Shown here: piece by piece, positions 1 to 7,984 of the stretch
Layout: each line of letters opens with the position of its first letter
Position numbering within the stretch: the first letter of the stretch is position 1
Source: Pseudomonas palmensis
Lineage (GTDB): Bacteria; Pseudomonadota; Gammaproteobacteria; Pseudomonadales; Pseudomonadaceae
Reading direction: 5' to 3'
Assembly: GCF_017848315.1 (NCBI RefSeq)
Contig: NZ_JAFKEC010000020.1
Location: 1 to 64,000, forward strand
DNA length: 64,000 nt
Made by a program: the position numbers and the translations under genes
The notes under the pieces: model-generated
The model's database searches: none
Told to the model about the DNA's origin: nothing
What the model saw: only the letters and a program-made list of their open reading frames with translations

Positions 1-130
1 CGCCCCCACCCCGCAACCTGCTGTAACGCAACCGGTCGCCCCCTCGCGACATCCGGTGGAATCCCTGCCGCCCTGGCCTGTCGGAAGCTGTGCAACGCCC
101 TTCATACCCATGAACACTGCGAGGCAGGCA

Positions 131-382
131 ATGACCAATCAAACACTGCAAAACGAAGTACTCACCCGGCTGTACCACGCCCACCCGAACGGGTTGGGCA
201 AGGAAGTGCTGGACAACTTCGAAGGCGAAAAGGCGGTGGCCGAGACGCTCAAGCAACTGCAGGACAAGGGGTTGATCCAGGACGGTGCGGTCACCGTTGG
301 GGCCGACGATGAACCGTCAGTGCGTTACCCTATCAAGCTCAGTGCGGCGGGTGTGACCGCGGCCAAGGCAGCCGGCGGCTGA
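131..382 (+). CDS. Small hypothetical protein, winged-helix-like
   Basis: An 83-residue protein starting MTNQTLQNEVLTRLY. An upstream in-frame ATG exists at 56, but the text between the two starts is low-complexity and unlike protein, so the start at 131 is preferred. The composition (helical N-terminus, a KQLQDKGLI segment, then a short strand-like stretch) resembles a small winged-helix fold, but no signature motif is present and no function is assigned. It stands alone and is followed by a terminator hairpin at 404-424. Confidence 0.75.
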   Translation: MTNQTLQNEVLTRLYHAHPNGLGKEVLDNFEGEKAVAETLKQLQDKGLIQDGAVTVGADDEPSVRYPIKLSAAGVTAAKAAGG

Positions 383-403
383 TTGCACGGCTGATTGCAA
401 AAA

Positions 404-424
404 GGCCCGGCATTGCGCCGGGCC
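404..424. terminator. Rho-independent terminator hairpin
   Basis: A 7-bp GC stem (GGCCCGG/CCGGGCC) with a 7-nt loop is flanked by A-rich sequence on the left and T-rich sequence on the right. It lies between the plus-strand gene ending at 382 and the minus-strand gene ending at 436, so it can serve both. Confidence 0.75.
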
Positions 425-435
425 CTTGTTTGCGG

Positions 436-618
436 CTACTCGCCAAGAAGCGGTGGCTTGCGTGGTTCTGGCCCGCCCTTGGGCGCCTTGGCCGGGCCTA
501 CCGGATCCACCTGCGGGTCATCCAGGTCTGGCGAATCGGGATCAAAGTCCAGCGTGTCCCGTTCAGAGGCGTGCTCGGATGAATGCGGTCCTTCTGGTTT
601 GTGCTGATTACCGGTCAT
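436..618 (-). CDS. Small acidic proline-rich hypothetical protein
   Basis: A 60-residue protein starting MTGNQHKPEG. The start is set by a GGAGG ribosome-binding site about 8 nt upstream; a further ATG at 630 has no such site. The protein is rich in D, E, P and S, has no hydrophobic core or cysteine, and is probably disordered. It is the last of three small acidic minus-strand genes (987-1160, 703-882, 436-618). Function unknown. Confidence 0.6.
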   Translation of the reverse strand: MTGNQHKPEGPHSSEHASERDTLDFDPDSPDLDDPQVDPVGPAKAPKGGPEPRKPPLLGE

Positions 619-702
619 CAATACCTCCACGTCGTCGAATGGGGCCAGGCATCCGGGTGTCTGCCAGCGATCCCCCCAGCCCCCTGGCAGACGCCCCTGC
701 GC

Positions 703-882
703 TCAATCATTGGGCAGCGGCATGTCTTCGTCATCGGGCACGCCATCACCGCTGGCCGGGTCTTTCCAGTCCTCGGGACGATCTGGCGTGAACACCGGTG
801 GGCGTGCCAGCGGATCGACGTCTTCGGGAGCCGTCGTCGGTTGAGTGGGGTCTTGGGCTTGGGCAGTCACTTGGTCAGTCAT
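703..882 (-). CDS. Small acidic proline-rich hypothetical protein
   Basis: A 59-residue protein starting MTDQVTAQAQ; an AGGTG-type ribosome-binding site precedes this ATG, so the longer reading from 900 is not used. It is proline- and aspartate-rich and ends in DDEDMPLPND. It has no recognisable domain, resembles its neighbour at 436-618 in composition only, and is probably disordered. It follows a terminator hairpin at 902-920, so it may have its own promoter. Function unknown. Confidence 0.6.
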   Translation of the reverse strand: MTDQVTAQAQDPTQPTTAPEDVDPLARPPVFTPDRPEDWKDPASGDGVPDDEDMPLPND

Positions 883-901
883 GGAACACCTCGCCAGCAA
901 A

Positions 902-920
902 GGCCCGGAACATCCGGGCC
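902..920 (-). terminator. Terminator hairpin after the 987-1160 gene
   Basis: GGCCCGG/CCGGGCC stem with a 5-nt loop, followed on the minus strand by TTT. It lies between two minus-strand small genes. Confidence 0.65.
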
Positions 921-986
921 CTGTCAGTTGGAGGTCAGGCCGCGGCCAGGGTGCAGCACACGCGACGAATGGTGAAGCCGGCGGGG

Positions 987-1160
987 CTATGGGTCTTCGG
1001 GCTGGTCATCGTCATCGTCGAGCAGACCCCAGGCATCATCGTCCTCGTCATCCTCATCCATACCGCCCGCCTCTGGCTCGGGGGCAATGTATTGATCGTG
1101 AAATTCGTGGTCGAGCAGGTGGTCGTGCTCGGGTTCGTGGATATCGTCGTCATCGTGCAT
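987..1160 (-). CDS. Very acidic Asp/His-rich 57-residue protein
   Basis: Reads MHDDDDIHEPEHDHLL and ends in DDDDQPEDP. About half of the residues are D, E or H, and the pattern of two Asp clusters around a His-rich segment could bind divalent metal. The ATG at 1160 is the first start after an in-frame stop, but the ribosome-binding site is weak. It overlaps a longer antisense-like reading frame on the same strand (935-1234) that looks spurious. Hypothetical; metal binding is an inference from composition only. Confidence 0.5.
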   Translation of the reverse strand: MHDDDDIHEPEHDHLLDHEFHDQYIAPEPEAGGMDEDDEDDDAWGLLDDDDDQPEDP

Positions 1161-1210
1161 GGAACGGGCTCGCCGGCGGTTCTGGTAAGCGCGTATTTAA
1201 CCAGACTTTG

Positions 1211-1231
1211 AAGGGGCGCCGCGCGCCCCTT
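1211..1231. terminator. Terminator hairpin
   Basis: AAGGGGCG/CGCCCCTT stem in the gap between two minus-strand genes. A second weaker stem (CTCCTGCA/TGCAGGAG, about 1245-1268) lies just downstream of the binding-protein gene that ends at 1282. Confidence 0.6.
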
Positions 1232-1281
1232 CACAGCTGAGCCCGCTCCTGCAGAACGGTGCAGGAGACGGGCTGCAACGG

Positions 1282-2325
1282 CTACTTGGTAGCCCAGGCG
1301 TTGAACCGCTCCTCCAGTTCGTCACCATGATCGACCCAGAACTCGACGTTCATCGACAGCGCCCCTTGAAGGTTCTGCGGCGAGGTCGGCACCCAGCTGG
1401 CCAGCGACGGGTCCAGCTTTGCCGCGGCCTGGGTGTTGGTCGGGCCGTAGGGAATCTGCTGTACATAGCGCACCTGCGCTGCCGGGTCGTTGGTGTAGGC
1501 GATCAGCCGCTTGGCCTGGTCGACATGTTTGGAGCCCTTGATGATGGCCCAGTAGTCCATGCCGTACAGGCTGCCGGGCCATACCACCGCCAACGGCGCA
1601 CCGGCCTGCGCGGCACTGGCGATGCGCCCGCTGTAGGTGGAGGTCATCACCACGTCACCCGCCGTCAGCCACTGCGCCGGCTGCGCGCCAGCCTCCCACC
1701 ACTGGATGTTGGGCTTGAGCTCGCTCAGCTTGGCAAAGGCGCGGTCCACGCCCTCGGGGGTGGCCAGTACCTTGTAGACGTCCTCGACCTTGACGCCGTC
1801 GGCCAGCAGTGCGAACTCCAGGTTGTACACCGCACGCTTCCTCAGGCCGCGCTTGCCCGGGTATTTGTTCACGTCCCAGAAGTCGGCCCAGGAGGTGGGC
1901 GCCTGGGCCAGTTTGTCGCGGTCATAGGCGATCGCCACGCTCCACACCAGCGCCGCCGAGCCGCACGCCTGGGCAGCGTCCGGGATCAGCTCGTCGGCAT
2001 GCCCCAGCTGCTTCCAGTCGAGGGGTTCGTACATGCCTTCGTCGCACCCGCGCATCAAGTCAGGCCCTTCGATCTGCACCACATCCCAGTCCACATTGCC
2101 AGTGTCGACCATGACCTTGATGCGGGCCATTTCACCGTTGTACTCGCTCTGGATCAGCTTGCTCTTGTCCTGGGCACTGAACGGCTGGAAGAACGCCACG
2201 TCCTGGGCCTTCTGCCCGGCACCGCCATAACCCACCACGACCATCTGCGGAGCTGCCTGGGCACTGCCCAGGCCCAGGGCAAGCAGCACTGCATACAGGC
2301 CTGGTTTACGCGGGAACGCTTTCAT
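1282..2325 (-). CDS. Extracellular solute-binding protein of an ABC transporter (polyamine/amine type)
   Basis: A 347-residue periplasmic binding protein. The start MKAFPRKPG follows an AGGAGG site about 9 nt upstream, and a signal peptide ends at AQA-AP. The body has the features of the PotD/PotF-like SBP family: an early VVVGYGGAGQ strand, WDVVQIEGPDL, a central SWADFWDV segment typical of spermidine/putrescine- and iron-type binding proteins, and YGMDYWAIIKGSK. No permease or ATPase gene lies beside it. It is divergent from an oxidoreductase gene (2518), so its ligand may be that enzyme's substrate, for instance a quaternary or methylated amine. The ligand is inference only. Confidence 0.85.
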   Translation of the reverse strand: MKAFPRKPGLYAVLLALGLGSAQAAPQMVVVGYGGAGQKAQDVAFFQPFSAQDKSKLIQSEYNGEMARIKVMVDTGNVDWDVVQIEGPDLMRGCDEGMYEPLDWKQLGHADELIPDAAQACGSAALVWSVAIAYDRDKLAQAPTSWADFWDVNKYPGKRGLRKRAVYNLEFALLADGVKVEDVYKVLATPEGVDRAFAKLSELKPNIQWWEAGAQPAQWLTAGDVVMTSTYSGRIASAAQAGAPLAVVWPGSLYGMDYWAIIKGSKHVDQAKRLIAYTNDPAAQVRYVQQIPYGPTNTQAAAKLDPSLASWVPTSPQNLQGALSMNVEFWVDHGDELEERFNAWATK

Positions 2326-2435
2326 CGATGGATCCTCCTGCGGGTACCACTCGGCCTGGCGCCGGCGTGGTCCACTTTCTTGTTTTTGTGAGGTAAGCCC
2401 CTGCACTGGGGTGACTCGACGCTAATCAAACCCAA

Positions 2436-2460
2436 GTAAAAAAACAAGTTGATTTTTTAC
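2436..2460. promoter_or_regulatory. AT-rich palindrome, candidate operator
   Basis: A 25-bp inverted repeat (half-sites GTAAAAAAACAA and TTGATTTTTTAC, one mismatch) lies in the divergent promoter region between the binding protein (start 2325) and the oxidoreductase (start 2518). The XRE-cupin regulator at 4516 is the obvious candidate to bind it. Confidence 0.6.
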
Positions 2461-2517
2461 TGTCGGTACACTTTCATAGAAAAATAATAACAACACCCCC
2501 GCTGGAGCCTGACCACC

Positions 2518-4470
2518 ATGTCGACCGCCTTCGCGCACCTGTTCACCCCGTTGCAGATCCGTGGCAAGCGCCTCAAGAACCGCATCATGTCCAGCGGCCA
2601 CGACACCTCGATGCCCACCGACAACCTGGTCAACGAACAGCTGATCGCCTATCACCAGGCCCGGGCCGAAGGTGGTGTGGGGCTGATCGTGCTGCAGGTG
2701 GCCGGCGTACACGACAGCGCCCGCTACACCTCCCACGTGCTGATGGCCACCGATGACGCCTGCATCGAGGGGTATCGCCGGCTGGCCGAGACCTGCCATG
2801 CCCACGGCACCGTGGTGCTGTCGCAGATCTTTCACCCGGGCCGCGAGATCATGGAGTCCAGCGACGGCTTGCTGGCGGTGGCCTACTCGGCCTCGGCGGT
2901 GCCCAACGAACGGTTCCGGGTGATGCCGCGCGAGCTTGACCAAGGCATGATCGACGAGATCGTGGCCGGCTATGCCGCGGCGGCGCGGCGCCTGCATCAG
3001 GCGGGCGTGGACGGCGTGGAGGTGGTGGCCAGCCACGGGTACCTGCCCGCCCAGTTCATCAACCCTCGGGTCAACCGGCGTAGCGACGGCTACAACGGCG
3101 ACCTTGAACAACGTTTGCGCTTTGTGCGCGAGGTCATCGCCGCGGTGCGTGCCAGCACCGACGAACACTTCATCATCGGCCTGCGCATCAGCGCCGATGA
3201 ACGCGACGCCGAGGGCCTGAGCGAAGATGAATCGCTCGGCGCGGTGAAGGCCCTGCAAGGGCAACTGGACTATGTGCATATTGTGGCCGGCACCTCGGCG
3301 TCCCTGGGCGGCGCGGTGCATATCGTGCCGCCGATGGCCATCGAGGCCGCCTATCTGGCCCGCGAGGCGGGCACCTTCAAGGCCAGCCTGGACATTCCGC
3401 TGTTCGTTACCGGGCGCATCAACCAGCCCCAGGAGGCCGAGCTGATACTTGCCCGCGGCCAGGCCGACGTGTGTGGCATGACCCGCGCGCTGATCTGCGA
3501 CCCGCAGATGCCGAACAAGACCGACAGCGGCCGGGCCGAAGACGTGCGTGCCTGCATCGCCTGCAACCAGGCCTGTATCGGGCACTTCCACAAGGGCCTG
3601 CCGATTTCGTGCATCCAGCATCCGGAGACCGGGCGCGAGCGGCAGTTCGGCCAACTGCAGCCTGCCACGCTGCGCAAGAAGGTGATGGTGGTGGGCGGCG
3701 GCCCGGCCGGCATGAAGGCTGCCGCGGTAGCGGCGGCCCGTGGTCATCAGGTCACCCTGTATGAGGCTGCCGCCCAACTGGGTGGCCAGGTGCTGCTGGC
3801 GCAACTGCTGCCACGGCGCAGCGAATTCGGCGGTGCCAGCACCAACCTGCAACGCGAGATGCAGTTGGCCGGCGTGGAGGTGGTGCGCAATACCCGGGTC
3901 GACCGCGCGCTGGTCGCGCGCGAGCAGCCGGATGCCGTGATCGTCGCCACCGGTGCCGCGCCCTACTGGCCGGCTTTCGAGCGCGGCGGCGAGTTGCAGG
4001 TGGTCGACGCCTGGCAGGTGCTGCGCGAGCAGGTACAGGTCGGTCGCTCGGTGATGGTGATGGACTGGCGCTGCGACTGGATCGGGCCGGGCATCGCCGA
4101 ACGCCTGACCCGCGCCGGGCATCAGGTGCAACTGGCGGTCAACGGTACCCACTGCGGCGAGAGCCTGCCGTTGTATGTGCGTGACCAGATGGCCGGCGAG
4201 CTGCACAAGCTGGGCATCCCGATCACGCCCTATGCGCGGCTGTATGGCTGCGACGACAGCAGCGTCTACCTGCAGCACACCGCCAGCGGCGAGGCGATGA
4301 TCTTCGAGGGCATCGACACCCTGGTGCTGTGCCACGGCCATCACCCGGTCGACACCCTGGCCGGCGAGATCCAGGACCTGGCCGCAGTACACCGCATTGG
4401 CGATTGCCTGGCGGCACGTACCGCCGAGGAAGCCATCTATGAAGGCCTTAAAGTCGCCGCGAGCCTGTGA
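2518..4470 (+). CDS. NADH:flavin oxidoreductase, old-yellow-enzyme/2,4-dienoyl-CoA-reductase type
   Basis: A 650-residue flavoprotein. An FMN-binding TIM barrel fills residues 1 to about 340 (start FTPLQIRGKRLKNRI; SHGYLPAQF active-site region). An iron-sulfur cluster motif follows with C346, C349, C353 and C365, then an FAD/NAD(P) domain from about residue 388 (VMVVGGGPAGM). This is the architecture of trimethylamine dehydrogenase, dimethylglycine/stachydrine demethylases and FadH. It is followed after 45 nt by a XRE-cupin regulator and is divergent from a binding protein, which suits uptake and oxidative demethylation of a small amine better than lipid oxidation. The substrate is not determined. 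Confidence 0.85.
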   Translation: MSTAFAHLFTPLQIRGKRLKNRIMSSGHDTSMPTDNLVNEQLIAYHQARAEGGVGLIVLQVAGVHDSARYTSHVLMATDDACIEGYRRLAETCHAHGTVVLSQIFHPGREIMESSDGLLAVAYSASAVPNERFRVMPRELDQGMIDEIVAGYAAAARRLHQAGVDGVEVVASHGYLPAQFINPRVNRRSDGYNGDLEQRLRFVREVIAAVRASTDEHFIIGLRISADERDAEGLSEDESLGAVKALQGQLDYVHIVAGTSASLGGAVHIVPPMAIEAAYLAREAGTFKASLDIPLFVTGRINQPQEAELILARGQADVCGMTRALICDPQMPNKTDSGRAEDVRACIACNQACIGHFHKGLPISCIQHPETGRERQFGQLQPATLRKKVMVVGGGPAGMKAAAVAAARGHQVTLYEAAAQLGGQVLLAQLLPRRSEFGGASTNLQREMQLAGVEVVRNTRVDRALVAREQPDAVIVATGAAPYWPAFERGGELQVVDAWQVLREQVQVGRSVMVMDWRCDWIGPGIAERLTRAGHQVQLAVNGTHCGESLPLYVRDQMAGELHKLGIPITPYARLYGCDDSSVYLQHTASGEAMIFEGIDTLVLCHGHHPVDTLAGEIQDLAAVHRIGDCLAARTAEEAIYEGLKVAASL

Positions 4471-4515
4471 GGCTGTTTATACTCCGGGCCTTTGCAGGGC
4501 TGATCGGATAACGCC

Positions 4516-5118
4516 ATGAGCAACAACAGCAAGCTGCCGCCCACCGCCGAGGACGGCAGCGCCGCGCCGCACTTTCTGGGCACGCGCATTCGCGGGCTTC
4601 GCAAGCGTCGCGGCATGACCCTGACCGAGCTTGCGCAACAGAGCGAGCTGACCGCCGGCTATATCAGCCAGCTGGAACGCAACCTGTCGTACCCCTCGAT
4701 ACCGGCACTGTTCAATATCGCCCGCAGCCTGGGCGTGACCATCCAGTGGTTCTTCGCCAGCGAGGCGGTCACCGCCCCCGAGGACAGCGGCTACGTGGTG
4801 CGCCGGCAGAGCCGACTGAGCGTGCATTACGAAGACGGCATCGTCGACCAGTTGCTCACCCCGCAACCCAACCGCGAACTGGAGATGCTGCATTCGCGTT
4901 TTCCGCCGGGTACCTACAGCCAGCAGAGCTACAGCCATGAGGGCGAAGAAGCCGGGTACGTGCTGTCCGGCCGCTTCGAGCTGTGGGTGGGGGATCGCCA
5001 TTTCGAACTCGGCGAAGGCGACAGCTTCAGCTTCTCCAGCCAGGAGCCGCACAAATACGGCAACCCGGGTGAAGTGGATGCGGTGGTGATCTGGGTGATC
5101 ACCCCGCCCACCTTCTGA
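4516..5118 (+). CDS. XRE-family transcriptional regulator with C-terminal cupin
   Basis: 200 residues. An XRE helix-turn-helix occupies about residues 20-75 (GLRKRRGMTLTELAQQSEL, then SQLERNLSYPS). A cupin sensor domain covers about 110-190 (HEGEEAGYVLSGRFELWVG, DSFSFSSQEPHKYGNP). This PuuR-like architecture is common among regulators of amine and amino-acid catabolism. It lies 45 nt downstream of the oxidoreductase and is probably cotranscribed. A hairpin at 5123-5153 ends the unit. It probably controls the divergent promoter region at 2326-2517. Confidence 0.9.
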   Translation: MSNNSKLPPTAEDGSAAPHFLGTRIRGLRKRRGMTLTELAQQSELTAGYISQLERNLSYPSIPALFNIARSLGVTIQWFFASEAVTAPEDSGYVVRRQSRLSVHYEDGIVDQLLTPQPNRELEMLHSRFPPGTYSQQSYSHEGEEAGYVLSGRFELWVGDRHFELGEGDSFSFSSQEPHKYGNPGEVDAVVIWVITPPTF

Positions 5119-5122
5119 GCCC

Positions 5123-5153
5123 TGCGCCCCAAGCCTCGGCTGACTGGGGCGCA
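5123..5153 (+). terminator. Terminator hairpin
   Basis: Perfect 8-bp stem TGCGCCCC/GGGGCGCA with a 15-nt loop right after the XRE-cupin stop codon. It lies between convergent genes, and no clear T tract follows. Confidence 0.5.
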
Positions 5154-5165
5154 CGTTCGCTCAAG

Positions 5166-5339
5166 CTAGTTGTTGGGGGGTTGCCGAGGCGCCGGCTCCG
5201 CAGGGGGCGTGTCGGGCTTTTGCATCTGCAGGGAAGACTTGCTGCGATCGGTATCCTTGTCGACATGCTCGGGCTCGTTGAAGCACCCTTGCAGCATCGA
5301 CAGGCTGGCGACCAGCAACGCCAACGCGGTCAGTTTCAT
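5166..5339 (-). CDS. Small lipoprotein
   Basis: 57 residues, starting MKLTALALLVASLSMLQGC, with a GGAGG site 9 nt upstream. The N-terminus is a lipoprotein signal with lipobox LQGC. The remainder is short, charged and proline-rich (ends APRQPPNN). It is probably anchored in the outer or inner membrane facing the periplasm. It sits downstream of two other minus-strand small genes (5380, 5657). Function unknown. Confidence 0.75.
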   Translation of the reverse strand: MKLTALALLVASLSMLQGCFNEPEHVDKDTDRSKSSLQMQKPDTPPAEPAPRQPPNN

Positions 5340-5379
5340 GACGTTAACCTCCAGGCACTGCCGGCATTGGCAACGCCCC

Positions 5380-5574
5380 TCAGTGGAAGATAAAGGCATT
5401 GGCTTCCTTCACCAGCTCGCGCCACTCGCGACTGCTGATGATGCCCGCCACCTCGAGTGCATCGGCGGCCATCAACGCCTTGTCGTAACGCTGCTCGGCG
5501 TCCAGTGACGCATGCTCGTGGACCAACGCCTGTCGCCAGTTCTGCAACGCCTGCCTTTTGTCCGTGTCGTTCAT
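5380..5574 (-). CDS. Small conserved-looking hypothetical protein
   Basis: 64 residues, starting MNDTDKRQALQNWRQ, with a GAGGAGAGG ribosome-binding region directly upstream. It is predicted to be all-helical and soluble, with a W-R pair and an acidic middle (HASLDAEQRYDKALMAADAL). It has no signal peptide or known motif. It lies between a DUF4142 gene and a lipoprotein gene on the same strand. Function unknown. Confidence 0.7.
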   Translation of the reverse strand: MNDTDKRQALQNWRQALVHEHASLDAEQRYDKALMAADALEVAGIISSREWRELVKEANAFIFH

Positions 5575-5620
5575 CGTCACCTCTCCTCTACGACTGGAAC
5601 GGTGCGTACTGCATTGCCAA

Positions 5621-5644
5621 TGGCCAGCGCGTGCGCACTGGCCA
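5621..5644 (-). terminator. Hairpin after the DUF4142 gene
   Basis: TGGCCAG/CTGGCCA stem with a 10-nt loop in the 82-nt gap between the minus-strand genes ending at 5657 and starting at 5574. There is no strong T tract, so it may be a pause or processing site. Confidence 0.35.
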
Positions 5645-5656
5645 GCGGGCATTCAC

Positions 5657-6172
5657 TCAGGGTTGGGCTGCATCACCGCCATGTGCGCTGGCAAGTGCCC
5701 TGGCCTTGGTCAGATGCTCTTTCAGCGTGGGCAGGGTTTTCTCGGCGAACGCCTTGAGCTCGGCATCGGTGCCGTCCTTCACATAGTTCTCGAACAGCTC
5801 GATGGTGGCCTCGTGCGCCTTGACCTGGTTGTTGGCATAGGCCTGGTCGAACGACTTGGCGCTACGCAGCTCCAGAATCATCGCCTTGGCCTTGTCCACC
5901 AGCATGGCATCATCCGAGACTTCCAGCTTTTTGCTGGCAGCGATGGCCTTGAGCTTCTCGTTGGCTGCGGTATGGTCCTTGACCATCATGTCGGCAAAGG
6001 CCTTCACGTCGCTGGCGCTGCCCTTCTCCTGGGCCAGCTTGCCGGCTTCCACTTCGGCGATGCCTTTGGCCGAGGCGTCTTCCACGAAATCGTCGGCGTC
6101 CTGGGCCGCGTGTACCGCGCCTGCCAGGGTAAACGCCAGCGCAAAAGCGCTGCTTCGCAACAGGGTATTCAT
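5657..6172 (-). CDS. DUF4142-type secreted protein
   Basis: 171 residues. Two adjacent ATGs (6175 and 6172) follow a GAGGA site; the second has the better spacing. A signal peptide ends at VHA-AQ. The mature part is a helical bundle with the DUF4142 pattern: DFVEDASAKGIAEVEAGKLA, a DVKAFADMMVKDH segment, and a C-terminal ENYVKDG...LPTLKEHL. Such ferritin-like bundles are periplasmic or secreted and often stress-induced in Pseudomonas, but their biochemical role is unknown. Confidence 0.85.
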   Translation of the reverse strand: MNTLLRSSAFALAFTLAGAVHAAQDADDFVEDASAKGIAEVEAGKLAQEKGSASDVKAFADMMVKDHTAANEKLKAIAASKKLEVSDDAMLVDKAKAMILELRSAKSFDQAYANNQVKAHEATIELFENYVKDGTDAELKAFAEKTLPTLKEHLTKARALASAHGGDAAQP

Positions 6173-6368
6173 CATGAAATCCTCGTTCTGTTTTTCGGGA
6201 ACTGCGTTTGAGGTACCGCTGTTCATGTGAGCGCGTGGCAGCGTGGGTGGTTCATCTTTTTTGCCTGGCCTGTTTGCGGTCGTCGATACACGGGCAAAAA
6301 AATTGAATTAGCCCGACACCCGCCCGGTCCAGACCTATGAACGCAGTAAATCTGACGAGGTAACAGCA

Positions 6369-6503
6369 ATGACTATCGAAGCAGAGACACTCGTACAACT
6401 GACCGACGCCCTGCGCAAACGCGGCCTGACCCGCGTCTCGGACATCACCTTCATGCGCGCGCCCTACCGGCACAATCATCGCTGGACCTGCACGGTGAAA
6501 TAG
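6369..6503 (+). CDS. 44-residue hypothetical protein
   Basis: Starts MTIEAETLVQLTDALRKRGL and ends HRWTCTVK, with GAGG 8-11 nt upstream of the ATG. It is basic and predicted to be helix then strand. It could be a genuine small gene or the 5' part of a longer gene that lost its 3' end. A clear terminator (6589-6615) follows about 85 nt later. The low-GC stretch begins around here. Confidence 0.5.
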   Translation: MTIEAETLVQLTDALRKRGLTRVSDITFMRAPYRHNHRWTCTVK

Positions 6504-6588
6504 CAATCATTCAGACCAATCCCGTAATTTTCACAAGCCTTTCACATTCGAAGGCTTATGGTTGACCCAGCTCCTAGTAGAAACCTTT

Positions 6589-6615
6589 AAGCCCGCTCCC
6601 CCCCATCGCGGGCTT
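6589..6615 (+). terminator. Rho-independent terminator
   Basis: AAGCCCGC/GCGGGCTT stem followed by TTTCTTTG. It ends plus-strand transcription from the 6369 gene. Confidence 0.75.
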
Positions 6616-6686
6616 TTCTTTGTCTGGGATTTGGGTTGTCACAGGCAGGCTGATGACCGAGCCGCCTTTTGTTCAACGCACACAAA

Positions 6687-6720
6687 AGCGCTCGACCTCA
6701 TGATTGCCGAGGCGAGCGCT
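6687..6720 (-). terminator. Rho-independent terminator
   Basis: AGCGCTCG/CGAGCGCT stem with a T-rich minus-strand tail (TTTTGTG). It lies 47 nt downstream of the choloylglycine-hydrolase-family gene. Confidence 0.7.
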
Positions 6721-6766
6721 GTTGCGTCCTGAGTGTAAATGTCAGGGATCAAGTCGCTGGTGCAAT

Positions 6767-7825
6767 TCAAATCCCCTCGAATTTGAACGGTGCTGACTCT
6801 TCGAAGCGGGCGGACACTTCGCCGGCATACACGTTTGCCTGGTTAGGCCCCAGGTCCAGCTTCTTCACCTTGCCGGTTTTCTGGCTGAGGTCCAGCTTCT
6901 TCAGGTCAACCCAGAACGTATTGGGCGTGACTGCGGACTCGAAAAAATACTGCTTGTGTTTATGGTCCGCCACGGTGCGCCAGCGCGTGGATGAGATATT
7001 GGGCTGATCTGGCGTTGTAATGCCGTACGGCACCGAGACGTTGCGAATCACACTGAACACACTGGCCAGTGACAGCCGCGCATCCTCATGCTTGGGCACG
7101 GCATTTACGTAGAAGGACGCACGCGCAAAGCGATCAGGCGAGCGGTTGGTGCCAGGCAACATCTGTGTTCCGTCAATGCCTTGCCAATAAGCATACATTT
7201 CCAACTGCTCGTCGAACTTCGGCGAGTTCGTCATCACTTGATATTTTCTGTCGTGGTGAATGACTTGCTTGCCATCGATATATTCAACGATTGCGCTATC
7301 GCCCGACGCATCGGACATTGAAAGGTGCAGCGTTGCCAGGCGGGTTTCGTTCGGAACCTTGGATGTCACCACGTGAAACGGTTCGGCCTTGAGCGCCTCG
7401 ACCGCTTCAGCCACGGTCTTGAAGTTATCCAATACGTACTGAGCCCATGCCGAGATACTGAGCCCTGGCTTGCCCTGTTCGAGTGCTGGATATTCTGATT
7501 CCACCAGCCACAGCAGGTTTGCAGATAACCCGGCTTCGTTGATGCCGTCGGTGGTGGAAATATCGTAGCCGGACGCAATGACACTGCCGTACTTCGACGT
7601 CCAGGTAACCGAATTGGGGCCTGCCTCACCGTGGCGCTTCATGCCCTGGGGGAACACCCACAGGTTGGTTTCCACATCCTTCGCCCAGTCCATTGAGCGT
7701 GCCGTTATGATCTGTTGGTTGTCTCCAAGAAAAACCAGCCGCGTGCAGGCGTGCACCACGGGTATCGATGAACAGAAACCGACCAGGGCCAGTGCAATTC
7801 CTTTTGCTGCGGGTGAAAGTTTCAT
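6767..7825 (-). CDS. Choloylglycine hydrolase / penicillin V acylase family amidase (Ntn hydrolase)
   Basis: 352 residues from the ATG at 7825 (MKLSPAAKGIALALV). The signal peptide ends VVHA-C, so cleavage would expose Cys27 as the N-terminal nucleophile. The family pattern follows: CTRLVF, then ITARSMDW with the conserved Arg and Asp, and later an NGINEAGL-type DGINEAGLSANLLW segment. Gram-negative members hydrolyse N-acyl homoserine lactones, penicillin V or other linear amides in the periplasm. The gene is monocistronic, terminated at 6687-6720, and its codon use is less GC-rich than the flanks, suggesting acquisition. The substrate is not determined; an AHL acylase is possible. Confidence 0.88.
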   Translation of the reverse strand: MKLSPAAKGIALALVGFCSSIPVVHACTRLVFLGDNQQIITARSMDWAKDVETNLWVFPQGMKRHGEAGPNSVTWTSKYGSVIASGYDISTTDGINEAGLSANLLWLVESEYPALEQGKPGLSISAWAQYVLDNFKTVAEAVEALKAEPFHVVTSKVPNETRLATLHLSMSDASGDSAIVEYIDGKQVIHHDRKYQVMTNSPKFDEQLEMYAYWQGIDGTQMLPGTNRSPDRFARASFYVNAVPKHEDARLSLASVFSVIRNVSVPYGITTPDQPNISSTRWRTVADHKHKQYFFESAVTPNTFWVDLKKLDLSQKTGKVKKLDLGPNQANVYAGEVSARFEESAPFKFEGI

Positions 7826-7984
7826 TCCTTTGATTTCCTTGACCAAACTGATTATCAACACGCGCGAGCCCAGGCCTTCAAGCGAACGTGCAAGCACCTG
7901 GCTCGGTAATGACAAATAGTGTTTGATCGTCAATGACGACAAACATCAGCCAATAAAGCACGCACATATCAGAAATCAAGATTT

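Noticed and set aside
935..1234. 99-residue minus-strand frame
   Set aside because: It is Thr-rich and lacks a ribosome-binding site; a more convincing acidic frame (987-1160) covers the same stretch.
2422..4392. 656-residue open frame on the minus strand
   Set aside because: It is antisense to the oxidoreductase gene; its sequence is His/Gln/Leu-rich with no domain, typical of shadow frames in GC-rich DNA. The same holds for 1327-2391 (+), 16138-17643 (-), 23875-25422 (-), 37811-40603 (+), 53602-55029 (+), 58146-59894 (+) and 59947-61626 (+).
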